A stretch of DNA of 48,865 bases from Companilactobacillus hulinensis (GCF_003946555.1 NZ_RHOO01000018.1:1-48865), one strand, 5' to 3'; numbered from the stretch's first letter, positions 8,384 to 18,384 are shown. Numbers and translations: made by a program. The notes: generated from the letters alone by a model not told the origin.

Positions 8384-9355
8384 ATGAAAAAAATTATTTC
8401 CAGTGTCATTATATTGATCGTAGTTCTTTTAACGGGAGTTTCTATTTCCAAAAGTGATTCGATCAAATATAACAATACGATGAATCGACTTGGTATGAGT
8501 GATAATGCGGTTGTCTTGCATACTAAGTCTAAAAAAAGCTTAACTTCAGCTGTAAAAGAACTAGATAAAAAGAAGTTATCGAGTTATCAAATTATCTTTT
8601 TTGAGAAGGATAATAGCGATATGGGGTTCATATACAGTCATAAGAAAGCTAATAAACTACCGGTTACTGCTGGAAGATATTTTTCACAGAGTGATTTTTC
8701 GTCGAAAATTCCTTTTGCTGTTCAGGGAAAAGACTCAAATATCGAGAATTATAAGCCCCAGAGTCAGCAGTATATTAAGTTTGGTAAACGTTATATTTCG
8801 GTAATTGGTAATATTGGATTCAACGGTGCGGAGACGCTTAATAGCCAAACGTTGATCTCTTTATCACCGAACCAGCCGACAAACAAGCTGAAACTAAATA
8901 ATGTAATCACGGTTCTTGATGGTAGAGCAGCATCCTCCAAAGAAAGCTATGCAAAAATCAAAAAGGTTCTACATGTAACCAGTTCACATAAGTACAGTCC
9001 TCAAAGTGATGACTTTAATAATGTAAGCTCGGACAATAACGGTGAATTGTATATGGTTGGAATTGTATTATTGTTTATTCTCGCAATTGGAATGGAATTC
9101 TATATCCTTGTGCCGTTGAAATTTGATTTGACCAGATCACATTTGACGGGTGATTTGAAGAATAATTATCGTAATGGATTGTTATTAAGATATTTAATTT
9201 ATACATTGGTGCCTTATATTATTGGATTTGCATTTGCAAATTGGAGAATCGTTATTATAAGTCATCAAACATTTAACATGTTTATGGCAAGCTCGATGAT
9301 TATTGCGGTGTTAATAGGTATTTACCAAATATTCTTTGTTAAAAAGGTGGATTAG
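8384..9355 (+). CDS. Solitary FtsX/MacB-like membrane protein
   Basis: This 323-residue membrane protein has the topology of one FtsX unit. An N-terminal helix (about 4-22) leads to an extracellular domain of about 200 residues, then three C-terminal helices (about 223-243, 268-287 and 296-315). The extracellular part carries TAGRYFSQSDF followed by an FAVQG strand, a pattern typical of the MacB periplasmic core domain. No ATP-binding gene is adjacent, unlike real ABC permeases, so it either borrows an ATPase or has another role. The start follows AGGTGA. Its 3' end carries the ribosome-binding site of rsmF. Function is unknown. Confidence 0.7.
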   Translation: MKKIISSVIILIVVLLTGVSISKSDSIKYNNTMNRLGMSDNAVVLHTKSKKSLTSAVKELDKKKLSSYQIIFFEKDNSDMGFIYSHKKANKLPVTAGRYFSQSDFSSKIPFAVQGKDSNIENYKPQSQQYIKFGKRYISVIGNIGFNGAETLNSQTLISLSPNQPTNKLKLNNVITVLDGRAASSKESYAKIKKVLHVTSSHKYSPQSDDFNNVSSDNNGELYMVGIVLLFILAIGMEFYILVPLKFDLTRSHLTGDLKNNYRNGLLLRYLIYTLVPYIIGFAFANWRIVIISHQTFNMFMASSMIIAVLIGIYQIFFVKKVD

Positions 9356-9362
9356 TAGTTTT

Positions 9363-10715
9363 ATGAACGTTGATTTAAGTAATGACTTTAAAGAGAAGTA
9401 TCGTAACTTAATGGGTGATAGGGCAGATAAATTATTCGCTGCTATTGAGACAGATAGTCGAAATGCTTTCCGTATCAATCCGTTAAAACCTAATTATAAA
9501 AATGTTAACGTCGATTTAAGCGAACCAATTCCGTATAGTGATGTTGGCTACTTTGGTGATATTGATGGTAATTCAATTGACCATATGGCGGGATATTTGT
9601 ATAGTCAAGAACCAAGTGCCATGTATGTTGCAGAGGTCCTTGATCCTAAGTCCACAGATAAGGTCTTAGACTTGTGTGCTGCTCCAGGTAGTAAATCAAC
9701 TTATATTGCTACCAAAATGGGCGGACAAGGCTTACTAGTAACTAATGAGATAAACAACAAACGTGCACGTGTTCTTTCATCGAATGTTGAGCGAATGGGA
9801 ATTGTTAATGCTGTTGTAACTAATAATTCTCCTAAAGATTTTGAGAAGAAGTTTGAAGGCTATTTTGACCGAATATTAGTTGATGCACCATGTTCTGGTG
9901 AAGGGATGTTCCGTAAAGACCCAGAGTCAGTTAAATACTGGTCACTAGAATATGTTGAACAATGTGCCAATCGTCAGCGCCACATACTTGATTCTGCCTT
10001 CAAACTTCTCAAACCAGGTGGGACTTTAGTATATTCAACCTGTACCTTTTCTCCGGAAGAAAATGAAGAGAATATTGATTATTTCTTGAACCAATATCCA
10101 GATATGCAGATGGATGAGATTAAAAAATATGACGGTATGGAAGATGGTAAGCCAGAATGGGGTCACGGTAATGCAGAGCTCACAAAAGCTCTCAGAATGT
10201 TCCCTGATCAGTTTGAGGGTGAAGGTCACTTTATTTGTAAGATGACTAAGTCTGGTGAACCGGATAAGTCACGTGAGAAAGATATCTCAAATGGTATCGG
10301 CAAAGATGAATTCAAGTTTGTTGAAAAATTTGCTAAGACTAATTTGAATGGTTTGACACAAAATAACTGGTTCAAGGTCAGTGATTTCTTATATCAAGCT
10401 GCTAGCCTAGATAATCGTTTCAAATCACTGCACGTCTTGCGTAATGGCTTGAAACTAGGAGAATTCAAAAAAAATAGGTTCGAGCCTGATATCGCATGGA
10501 TATTGGCAATCGAACCTACTGTTTTGAAATCTGTATTTGAATTAGATGATGATCAGTTTGAAACATATATGCACGGCGAATCAGTTATCTTGAGTAATGA
10601 TCCCGGTTTTGATAATAAATGGATCGGTTTAAGCTATCAAGGTAAGCTGTTCAGCTGGGGCAGATATAGTAATAAACAAATCAAGAATGTTTATCCCAAA
10701 GGATTAAGAAGGTAA
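9363..10715 (+). CDS. rsmF: 16S rRNA (cytosine-C5) methyltransferase, RsmF type
   Basis: This enzyme would methylate a cytosine in 16S rRNA at C5 using SAM. It has about 450 residues. The NOL1/NOP2/Sun core is complete: motif I DLCAAPGSKSTYIA, motif IV VDAPCSGEGMFRK with the release Cys, and motif VI YSTCTFSPEENEE with the catalytic Cys. After it come the RsmF C-terminal domains (about 300-450) expected for RNA binding. The frame is open from a TTG at 9336, but ATG 9363 fits better; its GGTGG site is 12 bases away, rather long. It follows the FtsX-like gene by 7 bases and overlaps the end of the convergent fni gene by 12 bases. Confidence 0.9.
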   Translation: MNVDLSNDFKEKYRNLMGDRADKLFAAIETDSRNAFRINPLKPNYKNVNVDLSEPIPYSDVGYFGDIDGNSIDHMAGYLYSQEPSAMYVAEVLDPKSTDKVLDLCAAPGSKSTYIATKMGGQGLLVTNEINNKRARVLSSNVERMGIVNAVVTNNSPKDFEKKFEGYFDRILVDAPCSGEGMFRKDPESVKYWSLEYVEQCANRQRHILDSAFKLLKPGGTLVYSTCTFSPEENEENIDYFLNQYPDMQMDEIKKYDGMEDGKPEWGHGNAELTKALRMFPDQFEGEGHFICKMTKSGEPDKSREKDISNGIGKDEFKFVEKFAKTNLNGLTQNNWFKVSDFLYQAASLDNRFKSLHVLRNGLKLGEFKKNRFEPDIAWILAIEPTVLKSVFELDDDQFETYMHGESVILSNDPGFDNKWIGLSYQGKLFSWGRYSNKQIKNVYPKGLRR

Positions 10716-11753
10716 TTCAATCTTTCTCTGTTTGGCATAATTTACTAAGTTCTCATCGAAAATGATGGGAGCTTTTTTGATATCTTCGATATTTTTAGCA
10801 CCGATAACGGCCATAATGATTTGAATTTGTTTGGCAAAACTTTCGAAAAACAAGGTTGCTTCCTCAAACGAATACTTTTGCAGGTGGTGTAAGACAAGTC
10901 CTGACATCCCAACGGCACCTGCACCCATTCTAATTGCCTTAACAACATCCATTGGTGTACGAACACCGCCGGAAGCAAAAATCGTTGCTTTGGGTAATTC
11001 TGGTTGTGCTTCGATCAATGATTCAACAGTGGAAAGTGAGAATTGATCCAAATATGTCAAGTCAATTTCATGGTTTCTAGCACTTTCTATTTGAGCAAAG
11101 TCAGTTCCACCGAATCCGGCAACGTCGATATATTTAACTCCGACATTTATCAGCTTTTCCATAGTATCTTTGGACATCCCGAATCCGACTTCTTTGACTA
11201 CTACAGGAATTTTAATTTTATCGACGATTTCTTGAATGTTATCTAACCAGAAGAATTCTTTGTCACCTTCAGGCATGGCCATTTCTTGAATCACATTTAG
11301 ATGGACTTGTAATGCATCTGCATGGATCAAGTCGATGGCTTCTTGTGCCTGGGCGGCATTTGCTTTAGCAGACACATTTGCGATTATGAAGCCCTCAGAG
11401 TCGTTTTCTCTAAGTGGGGTAAAAGTATCCGCGGTTTCTGGTAGACGCAAATACACGCCCATTGAGCCACTAGAAACGGGAATGTTCAGCTTGGAGGCTA
11501 ATGAAGCTAATTCCATATTAAAACGGGCGGATTGTTTAGATCCGCCTGTGATTGCATTGAAATAAAATGGAAGACTTGATTTGAATCCGAGAATATCTGT
11601 ACTCAAATCAATATCGCGATAATTTAATTCTGGTACTGCATCGTGTAATAAACGAATACTGTCGAAATCTGCAAAAGATTCGTCAGTAAAATATTTTTCA
11701 GCTAGAAATAAATGTTCAACTTTACGTTGAATTTGTTCATCCTGTTTAGGCAT
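10704..11753 (-). CDS. fni: Type 2 isopentenyl-diphosphate isomerase
   Basis: This FMN- and NADPH-dependent enzyme interconverts isopentenyl and dimethylallyl diphosphate, the last step before prenyl synthesis for undecaprenyl phosphate and other isoprenoids. The 349-residue length is standard. The TIM-barrel shows the family motifs: PFYFNAITGGS near the N-terminus, the flavin-contact region SGSMGVYLR, VVVKEVGFGMS with the conserved Lys, VAGFGGTDFAQIE, and the phosphate-binding stretch ASGGVRTPMDVVKAIRMGA. It is last of four genes in the mevalonate operon and its ATG overlaps the phosphomevalonate kinase stop by 8 bases. It is convergent with rsmF. Confidence 0.95.
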   Translation of the reverse strand: MPKQDEQIQRKVEHLFLAEKYFTDESFADFDSIRLLHDAVPELNYRDIDLSTDILGFKSSLPFYFNAITGGSKQSARFNMELASLASKLNIPVSSGSMGVYLRLPETADTFTPLRENDSEGFIIANVSAKANAAQAQEAIDLIHADALQVHLNVIQEMAMPEGDKEFFWLDNIQEIVDKIKIPVVVKEVGFGMSKDTMEKLINVGVKYIDVAGFGGTDFAQIESARNHEIDLTYLDQFSLSTVESLIEAQPELPKATIFASGGVRTPMDVVKAIRMGAGAVGMSGLVLHHLQKYSFEEATLFFESFAKQIQIIMAVIGAKNIEDIKKAPIIFDENLVNYAKQRKIELPS

Positions 11754-12825
11754 GTGCGATTATTTCTCCAATTTTTAGGGTCAGGGGAGTGATACCCACC
11801 TTTTCCCATTCTTGTTTAAGTTTTTCGACTTGCATATCACGGTCACTGATGACGATTCCACAATCTCCACCACCGGCACCGGAAGTTTTGGCTGCTCCAC
11901 CGAGTTTTTCAGCTATATCACACAATTGAGCCAACATTTCTGTTTCGATGTGAACATCACTGAAGTCGGCTAGGTCGGCTAGAAGTGTACGATACTTGCT
12001 GATCATATCTTTGATCAGTTCGGAATTGTTATTTCTAAATCCCTCGATCAGGTTCTCAACGTTTTGACGACTTGATTTAAGGAAACTTTGGTATTTTTCA
12101 ACCTTTTGAGCTTTTGATAGAGCAATACGGTCGACTAGAATTGAGGTTGAGGCTGGACTACCCGTCCAACCGACGGTTAATTCTAGGTCTTCTGGTAATT
12201 TTAAAGTTTCAATTTTAAGCTCAGGCCAATTAAGTTCAAGAATCTTAGTAAGACTGTGATTCTTGACCATATTAAAGACCCAGTTACGATCGGGTGATTT
12301 ATAAGCAACGATTCCACCGAAGGCACTGGCAGCAATATCACCCAAACTACCATTTCCTTGAACGGAAAGGTGGGAGATGGCGGATAGTTTGTAAACGTCC
12401 ATAGCTGTTAAGTTCAAGTGATAGAAATCACCTAGTGTCTTAACAACGGCAACGGTTACAGCCGCAGATGAACCCAAGCCATATTTTTTACCATCTTTAG
12501 AATCGAGTTCACTAGTTACTAGTAAGTCATAGTAGTCTAGTTTGACATTCTTTTCTAGAGCGTACTTTTCGACAAAATTAATGGCCGACAGGATGTATTG
12601 AAGTTGACTTTCAGTATCGTCAAAAACAAGCTCCGTTCCTTGCCGGTCCCAGTGAATAAGTTCTTTGTTTAGATTTTTGGATTGAATGGTACCACCATTC
12701 TTTGATTTGGTTATGTGAGCAGTCACATATTGGTTTACTGATGCGATCACAGCAGGGAAGCCTGTTTCAACAACGGCGTATTCTCCTGCTAAATATAATT
12801 TTCCAGGTGCTTTTCCCGTAGACAA
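11746..12825 (-). CDS. mvaK2: Phosphomevalonate kinase
   Basis: This GHMP kinase phosphorylates mevalonate 5-phosphate to the 5-diphosphate, using ATP. At about 359 residues it fits the bacterial family. It opens with STGKAPGKLYLAGEYAVVE, has the GHMP phosphate loop KYGLGSSAAVTVAVVKTL and the C-terminal motif GAAKTSGAGGGDCGIV. The frame runs open to 12933 inside mvaD, but homology starts at STGKAPGK. The TTG at 12825 has GAAAGG 9 bases upstream, in the 25-base gap after mvaD, so I chose it. The stop overlaps the fni start by 8 bases. Confidence 0.92.
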   Translation of the reverse strand: MSTGKAPGKLYLAGEYAVVETGFPAVIASVNQYVTAHITKSKNGGTIQSKNLNKELIHWDRQGTELVFDDTESQLQYILSAINFVEKYALEKNVKLDYYDLLVTSELDSKDGKKYGLGSSAAVTVAVVKTLGDFYHLNLTAMDVYKLSAISHLSVQGNGSLGDIAASAFGGIVAYKSPDRNWVFNMVKNHSLTKILELNWPELKIETLKLPEDLELTVGWTGSPASTSILVDRIALSKAQKVEKYQSFLKSSRQNVENLIEGFRNNNSELIKDMISKYRTLLADLADFSDVHIETEMLAQLCDIAEKLGGAAKTSGAGGGDCGIVISDRDMQVEKLKQEWEKVGITPLTLKIGEIIAHA

Positions 12826-12850
12826 AATATCATACCTTTCAATATAAATA

Positions 12851-13816
12851 TCAGATGTATTGTATACCATTACCGATGTTTGCGACAACTGTGGTGACAG
12901 TAGGCAGGTTATCTTTAATGTACTTTTGGACAACTGGCGTTGATTCTTTTGTACAAATAACTTTTACATTCGGACCAGCATCAATTGTTACGTAGGCAAA
13001 AATGCCCTTTGCACGTAATTCCTTAACTAGTTGTATTACCATTAAGGTCTCAGGCACAAAGTACGTAAATGAGGGGCTGGCTGAAAGTGTCAATGCATGC
13101 ATACTCATTGCATTGTGTTCCGATAACTCACCAATCTTTTCTACATCTTTTTTAGCAATTGCTTGCTTAATTTCGTTTATCTCTGAAGACACAAGTGTAA
13201 CCCAATTTTCATAAAAAGGGGAGGTTTTTACACTACTTTCCATTCCGGAAGTCGAAGAAACCTTTTTTGTGTCTTGACTTATGACAACAGATAATAATGA
13301 TAAATCAATATCGGGGTGTTCATCAATAGGAACTGCAAAAGAAGTATCATTGCTATCACCAGATACCCATTCAACGAAACCACCATAAATGGAGCGTGTG
13401 GCTGATCCAGAGCCCTTTCTAGCTAAGATAGATAATTCTTTATTATCAAGATTTAAATTCATAGTTTGATTGATCGATGCTGCCAAAGCGGCGAATCCTG
13501 AAGCACTTGATGCAAATCCTGCCGAAGTTGGTACATGATTAACGGAATTTATTGATAAGTGTTCTGAGAAGTTATAATTTTTTCTAACGACATCAAGATA
13601 ATTCCTGATTCGCATACTTTGTTGGTCGTTCAAAAACTTTCCATTTAAGTGAATCTCGTCTTGATTACTATCAGTTATTTCTGACTTAGTGTCGGTATAG
13701 AATCGATCAAGTGTTAATGAAAGACTATTTGTATAGGGAAGTTTAAGCTGTTTATCTTTTTTACCCCAGTATTTTATCAATGCAATATTAGTGTAAGCAC
13801 GAGCTGTTTTAGTCAA
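12851..13816 (-). CDS. mvaD: Diphosphomevalonate decarboxylase
   Basis: This enzyme converts mevalonate diphosphate to isopentenyl diphosphate with ATP, releasing CO2. It has about 321 residues and starts TKTARAYTNIALIKYWGKKD, the family hallmark. The phosphate-binding segment is PTSAGFASSASGFAALA, followed by ARKGSGSATRSIYGGFVEW, and the conserved Asp is in YVTIDAGPNVK near the C-terminus. A longer frame is open to 13888, but TTG 13816 is well placed after GGAGG (9 bases) and matches the family start. That TTG overlaps the mevalonate kinase stop codon region by 8 bases, so translation is coupled. Confidence 0.95.
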   Translation of the reverse strand: MTKTARAYTNIALIKYWGKKDKQLKLPYTNSLSLTLDRFYTDTKSEITDSNQDEIHLNGKFLNDQQSMRIRNYLDVVRKNYNFSEHLSINSVNHVPTSAGFASSASGFAALAASINQTMNLNLDNKELSILARKGSGSATRSIYGGFVEWVSGDSNDTSFAVPIDEHPDIDLSLLSVVISQDTKKVSSTSGMESSVKTSPFYENWVTLVSSEINEIKQAIAKKDVEKIGELSEHNAMSMHALTLSASPSFTYFVPETLMVIQLVKELRAKGIFAYVTIDAGPNVKVICTKESTPVVQKYIKDNLPTVTTVVANIGNGIQYI

Positions 13817-14759
13817 CGTCAGATTCCTCCGCATAAATTGAAAGTGGTTGGAGCCACGTTTGTTCTGCACCGGCCTTGACCAGTGCACGTTGGATCATTT
13901 CAGCGTTAGTCAAATTTCTAGCCAGACAAATAATGCATCCGCCACGGCCACCGCCGGTGATTTTACTTCCAAGAGCACCAGCACTGTTAGCTGATTCAAT
14001 CATCTTGTCAGTTTTGGGAATTGCCAGGTTTAATTGTGACAATAAGTCGTTAGCTTGGTTGAATGTTTTACCCAAAGTCTTCAGATGGTTTCCATTTAAT
14101 GCTAGTTTAGTTTGTTTAGCACACTGACCAAGCTGCTTCAAAATATCTCCAGTTGCATGTGGATCTTGATCGTACATTTTTTTAACATCAGAAACGGTTT
14201 CTTTGGTCTTTCCTTTGACACCTGAGTCAGCGATAACTAAGAAGCCATCAGACTCAAAGTTGAAGTAATTAACTGGTTCTTTTTTGCTATAGTTAACAGG
14301 AGAATTAGAAATAACTGTTAAAGCGTCTAAGCCACTTGCCTTACCATGTGTAACAGTTTCAGATTTGTTTACGTAATGTAATAATGTGTCGTTATCAAGT
14401 GGTATCTTAAAGAAGTCGAAAAATGCTCTAGTTATTGCAGTACCAATTGCGGCTGATGAACCCAATCCACGTTCGATTGGCAAGCTGCTATCTATATTAA
14501 TAGCGTATTTAACGTGTTCAGTATTGAGTCGATCATCTAAGAGGTTGATCAAATATTTAACACCAGATAGCGAATCTGGGAGTTCAGATATCTTTCCAAC
14601 AAAATATTTTGACGACAAAGTGTTCTCTGGATGTTCTTTAATACGAACTATCACAGGTATACTGACGAGCGGAAATGCTATGGAAGGGTAGCCGTAAACT
14701 ACTGCGTGCTCTCCCATAATAATTGTTTTCCCGTGACTCTTTCCGATTCCTTTAAGCAT
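13809..14759 (-). CDS. mvaK1: Mevalonate kinase
   Basis: This first kinase of the pathway phosphorylates mevalonate at O5. It is a GHMP kinase of 316 residues. GKTIIMGEHAVVYGYPSIAFP is at the N-terminus, the glycine/serine loop is LPIERGLGSSAAIGTAI (about 94-110), TVTHGKASGLDALT carries the expected catalytic Asp, and the C-terminal GHMP motif is GALGSKITGGGRGGCIICLA. It is the first gene of mvk-mvaD-pmk-fni. HMG-CoA synthase and reductase are not in this window. The promoter must lie in the 112 bases shared with the divergent rexB; TATAAAAT on the minus strand is a plausible -10. Confidence 0.95.
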   Translation of the reverse strand: MLKGIGKSHGKTIIMGEHAVVYGYPSIAFPLVSIPVIVRIKEHPENTLSSKYFVGKISELPDSLSGVKYLINLLDDRLNTEHVKYAINIDSSLPIERGLGSSAAIGTAITRAFFDFFKIPLDNDTLLHYVNKSETVTHGKASGLDALTVISNSPVNYSKKEPVNYFNFESDGFLVIADSGVKGKTKETVSDVKKMYDQDPHATGDILKQLGQCAKQTKLALNGNHLKTLGKTFNQANDLLSQLNLAIPKTDKMIESANSAGALGSKITGGGRGGCIICLARNLTNAEMIQRALVKAGAEQTWLQPLSIYAEESDVD

Positions 14760-14871
14760 TATATTCCACCTATCTTTCTCTAAACTTATATTTTATACAT
14801 CTCGCGGTCTGATTTCCACTTTCATTAAATAACTTATGATAGAATTTTTTCATCAGGAGGATAAATCACTT

Positions 14872-17800
14872 ATGACTTTAAATTTTGTACTTGGTAAAAA
14901 TCAACTTGATCATCAGAAGAAAATGATGGACTTGTTCCAAAAGGACTACCAAAATGATCCGAACGGAAAGTTCTTCTTTCTTGTTCCTAATCATATTAAA
15001 TTTGAATCTGAAATTAATATTTTGAAATATCTCGGCAATGATTCGGATGAATTGATTGCGACAAGTAATGTCCAGATATTTTCATTCTCTCGTTTGGCCT
15101 GGTATTTTTTACGTGGTCAGAGTATTTATAACACTGAATCCTTAACGGAAACTAAATCGGCTATGTTATTGCGCAATATTATTTTACAACATAAGTCCGA
15201 ATTAAAGATATTCTCAGGTATGGTCGGAAAGCCAGGATTCATAGACCAGTTGTCTAGTCAATTTACTGAGCTGTTAAACGGTAAAGTTGAACCTGATGAC
15301 TTGGATGCGGTCTTGAGCCAGGATAATCCTGATTTGTTCACTGATAAAATTGCTGAAATGAATATTATCTATAACGACTATTACAAACAGATCGAAGGGT
15401 TAGCTACCAATACTTTTGAATTGGACGCATTAAGCCAATTCCTAGATGAAGATCTTCATTCAAAAGACTATCATTTTTACATTTCTGGATTCTCATCATT
15501 TACCGCTGAAGAATTGAATCTAGTTAGATCAATGATTTTGAATGGCAGTACAGTTGATATTTCATTTGCGATGGATATTCAGGCTTCAAATGAAGGCAAT
15601 GAATCGGACTTTTATCTACGACCACTGCGTACGTATAATCAATTGAATGAAATTGCTAAGTCCAATCAGATTGCTCGACACGACAAACTAGCTGATTCAT
15701 TAAGAGTTTCGCAAGACATTGCTAACTTAGAAGATTATTGGATTCAATCTAGCGGATATGGCAATCAGGTTGCTGCCAAACTGGACAATAAGAATTCAAT
15801 CCAAATTTGGAAATGCACTAATAAGCAGACTGAGATTTCTTCAGCCAGTACTTATATTAGGAATCTAGTTGCGACACAGGGCTATAGATACAAGGACTTT
15901 TTGATACTAACTAGAGACTTGAGTCAGTATGGTTCATTTATTGAATCATTTATGGAGAACAGTGAAGTACCATACTTTATTGACCTTCAAAACAAAATGA
16001 CTGATCATCCCTTCAAGAAGACAGTAGATTTGTTATTTGACGTACTCAATCATGGCTTGCAGAGTTCAGATGTTATTGCTTTATTAAGGACAGAATTGCT
16101 GATACCAGAAGAATTCAAGGATAGTGACATTAATGCATTCCGTACAGCGGTTGATTTAACTGAGAATTACACTTTGGCACAAGGAACGACTAAGCGTAAT
16201 TGGCTGGGGGATGATTTCAAGCCAAACGCTGAACTAGATGAAGAGGTAGATAAAGAAAAGCTCAAAGGATTTGCAATGATGAATGTGATCAAAGCCTATA
16301 TTGCGCGAATCTTTAACGAGCTAGATAATTTCTTCAAAAAGGAACATACAACAGTTGAAGGTGTGACGTTCTTGTATTCATTTCTAGATAAGTATGGCGT
16401 CTTTGCACGTTTAGTTGATTGGCAGAAACAAGCTATTGAGCAAAACGACTTATCATCCGCAGATCAACCTGATCAAGTTGTCAGTAAATTTAATGAAATT
16501 CTTGATGAATACGTTTCAGTCTTCAAAGATGACAAATTCGAACCTGATTCATTTATTCAAATCATGGATGCAGCCTTCGAGAGCGCCAATTATTCTCAAG
16601 TCCCATCGACATTAGATGCTGTAAGTATTTCTGAAATAGGGATGATTCAACCAGATGATAGAAAAGTTGTTATTATCATTGGTGCAACTGTCAATAATAT
16701 GCCGGGAACATCTGTATCGAATGACATTATCACTGATGATGAACGTCAAGCTATTTCTAATGGTTTGGGTGATGATAAATACTTGAAAGATTCAGATGAG
16801 GTGACGAATAACGCCGAGCCATTCTTGCACGATGTGATTTTTACCACGCCTAAGCAGCGTTTGATATTCACTTATCCTAACTTTACTGATGACAACAAAC
16901 AACAAGAGTTATCCAGTTATGTAACACGAATCATGAAGTATTTTGATTTAACGGCACAAAACGTGCTATTGAATCCTGATTCAAGTGATACTCAGGAGAA
17001 TCAAATCCTACAATATATTGGTTCAAAGACTTCTAGTCTTAACTATTTGATACGTGTGTCTAGGTCGGCCCAAGATAATAAGTCTGATTTGTCCGCACCA
17101 TGGAAGTATGTTCGTGCTACTTTGACCAACGAGAATCCGCAACAGACTAACTTTGCATTGAGTTCATTAGACTATAAGAATATTCCAACGGATCTTCGTG
17201 CCGACACGGTTGAACAATTATATGGCGACAATATGAATGTTTCTATTTCACGTTTGGAAACATTCTATAAGAATGAATACGAATATTTCTTAAAGTACGG
17301 CTTGCGTTTACAACCAAGGCAGATGTTTGAGATTTCACCTGCACAAACAGGTTCGTTATTCCATGCTGTACTTGATGGATTGGTTAAATATACTAATGAA
17401 AAACAAGTAAGAATACAGGACATGACTGAGGAGCAACTTGATAAAGTGGTCAGGGATATTTTTAAAGAGAAAATCAGTTACCCTGAAAACAAAATTTTCT
17501 TGTCGTCTGCCAGAATGGAATTTATTGCGCGCCAGGTCGAAAAGACTTTACGTCAATTAGTTATGGCGATAAAACGACAACTTTCCCGTAATGAATTCGT
17601 TCCTAGAGCTAGTGAGGTTACTTTTGGTCGTATTAACGGCAAAGGGAATTTACCAGGAATTGCTTTAAAGGTTCTCGATAAGCATTGGATCAATGTTCGT
17701 GGGAAAATCGATCGAATTGATGAATTAAAACTAGGTAACACTGATTATTTGGCAGTGGTTGATTACAAATCAAGTGACCGTGACTTTGTCTTTTCAGACT

Positions 17801-18384
17801 TTTTGGAAGGTATCACTATGCAGATGCCAACATATCTTCAAAGTTTGGTCGAAAATAAAGATCTGCTGACTACTGACGATAATGCCAAGATTGCTGGAGC
17901 GTTCTATTCACATATCCAAAATCCTAAGTTGATTCTAACCAAAAAAGGTCTGAGAGACGAAGACTTATTAGGCAAATTTAAGCTCAAGGGTTTGGTACTG
18001 GACGATGAATTGTTGCTCAAGAATCTTGATACGAAGTTAGTTAATGGTAGTTCTCCAATCGTACCTATCAAAATTACTAAAGCACATGGATTAGAAGCTG
18101 CACCGGAGAGCGTTGTAAGTGAAAATGATTTGTTTAGGATTCTTAACTACAATCGCCACCTTATTACTAAGGCTGGAGAGAAAATCTATTCCGGACAAAT
18201 AAGCCTTAATCCATTCCGTGATCATCAATTGAAGACGGGACTAGAATTCAGTGATTATCGATCAATTTTTGAATTTGATGCGATGCTACCGGAAAATGAC
18301 TATCATGAAATAATTAATTACAAAAAAATTGATGTATTAAAACAAATTGAAAATGTTTTGGAAGGAGATCAAGAAAATGCCTGA
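14872..18384 (+). CDS. rexB: ATP-dependent helicase/nuclease subunit B (RexB/AddB)
   Basis: This is one half of the RexAB (AddAB) complex that resects double-strand DNA ends for recombination. At 1170 residues it fits RexB. The N-terminal Walker A of AddB is degenerate (NFVLGKNQLDHQKK), as expected for RexB, which is not an active ATPase. The C-terminal RecB-type nuclease is clear: AQTGSLFHAVLD, IDRIDEL and VVDYKSSDRDF supply the PD-(D/E)XK residues. The four iron-sulfur cysteines of Bacillus AddB are replaced: SISRLETFYKNEYEYF lacks the first, and LEFSDYRSIFEFD lacks the other three. The start was set at ATG 14872, after AGGAGG. The stop overlaps rexA by 8 bases. Confidence 0.94.
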   Translation: MTLNFVLGKNQLDHQKKMMDLFQKDYQNDPNGKFFFLVPNHIKFESEINILKYLGNDSDELIATSNVQIFSFSRLAWYFLRGQSIYNTESLTETKSAMLLRNIILQHKSELKIFSGMVGKPGFIDQLSSQFTELLNGKVEPDDLDAVLSQDNPDLFTDKIAEMNIIYNDYYKQIEGLATNTFELDALSQFLDEDLHSKDYHFYISGFSSFTAEELNLVRSMILNGSTVDISFAMDIQASNEGNESDFYLRPLRTYNQLNEIAKSNQIARHDKLADSLRVSQDIANLEDYWIQSSGYGNQVAAKLDNKNSIQIWKCTNKQTEISSASTYIRNLVATQGYRYKDFLILTRDLSQYGSFIESFMENSEVPYFIDLQNKMTDHPFKKTVDLLFDVLNHGLQSSDVIALLRTELLIPEEFKDSDINAFRTAVDLTENYTLAQGTTKRNWLGDDFKPNAELDEEVDKEKLKGFAMMNVIKAYIARIFNELDNFFKKEHTTVEGVTFLYSFLDKYGVFARLVDWQKQAIEQNDLSSADQPDQVVSKFNEILDEYVSVFKDDKFEPDSFIQIMDAAFESANYSQVPSTLDAVSISEIGMIQPDDRKVVIIIGATVNNMPGTSVSNDIITDDERQAISNGLGDDKYLKDSDEVTNNAEPFLHDVIFTTPKQRLIFTYPNFTDDNKQQELSSYVTRIMKYFDLTAQNVLLNPDSSDTQENQILQYIGSKTSSLNYLIRVSRSAQDNKSDLSAPWKYVRATLTNENPQQTNFALSSLDYKNIPTDLRADTVEQLYGDNMNVSISRLETFYKNEYEYFLKYGLRLQPRQMFEISPAQTGSLFHAVLDGLVKYTNEKQVRIQDMTEEQLDKVVRDIFKEKISYPENKIFLSSARMEFIARQVEKTLRQLVMAIKRQLSRNEFVPRASEVTFGRINGKGNLPGIALKVLDKHWINVRGKIDRIDELKLGNTDYLAVVDYKSSDRDFVFSDFLEGITMQMPTYLQSLVENKDLLTTDDNAKIAGAFYSHIQNPKLILTKKGLRDEDLLGKFKLKGLVLDDELLLKNLDTKLVNGSSPIVPIKITKAHGLEAAPESVVSENDLFRILNYNRHLITKAGEKIYSGQISLNPFRDHQLKTGLEFSDYRSIFEFDAMLPENDYHEIINYKKIDVLKQIENVLEGDQENA

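Noticed and set aside
12826-12933. Longer phosphomevalonate kinase start inside mvaD
   Set aside because: Family homology begins only at STGKAPGK, and a TTG with a good ribosome-binding site is at 12825.
13817-13888. Longer mvaD start inside mvk
   Set aside because: The family starts at TKTARAYTNIALIKYWGKKD, and TTG 13816 is well placed after GGAGG.
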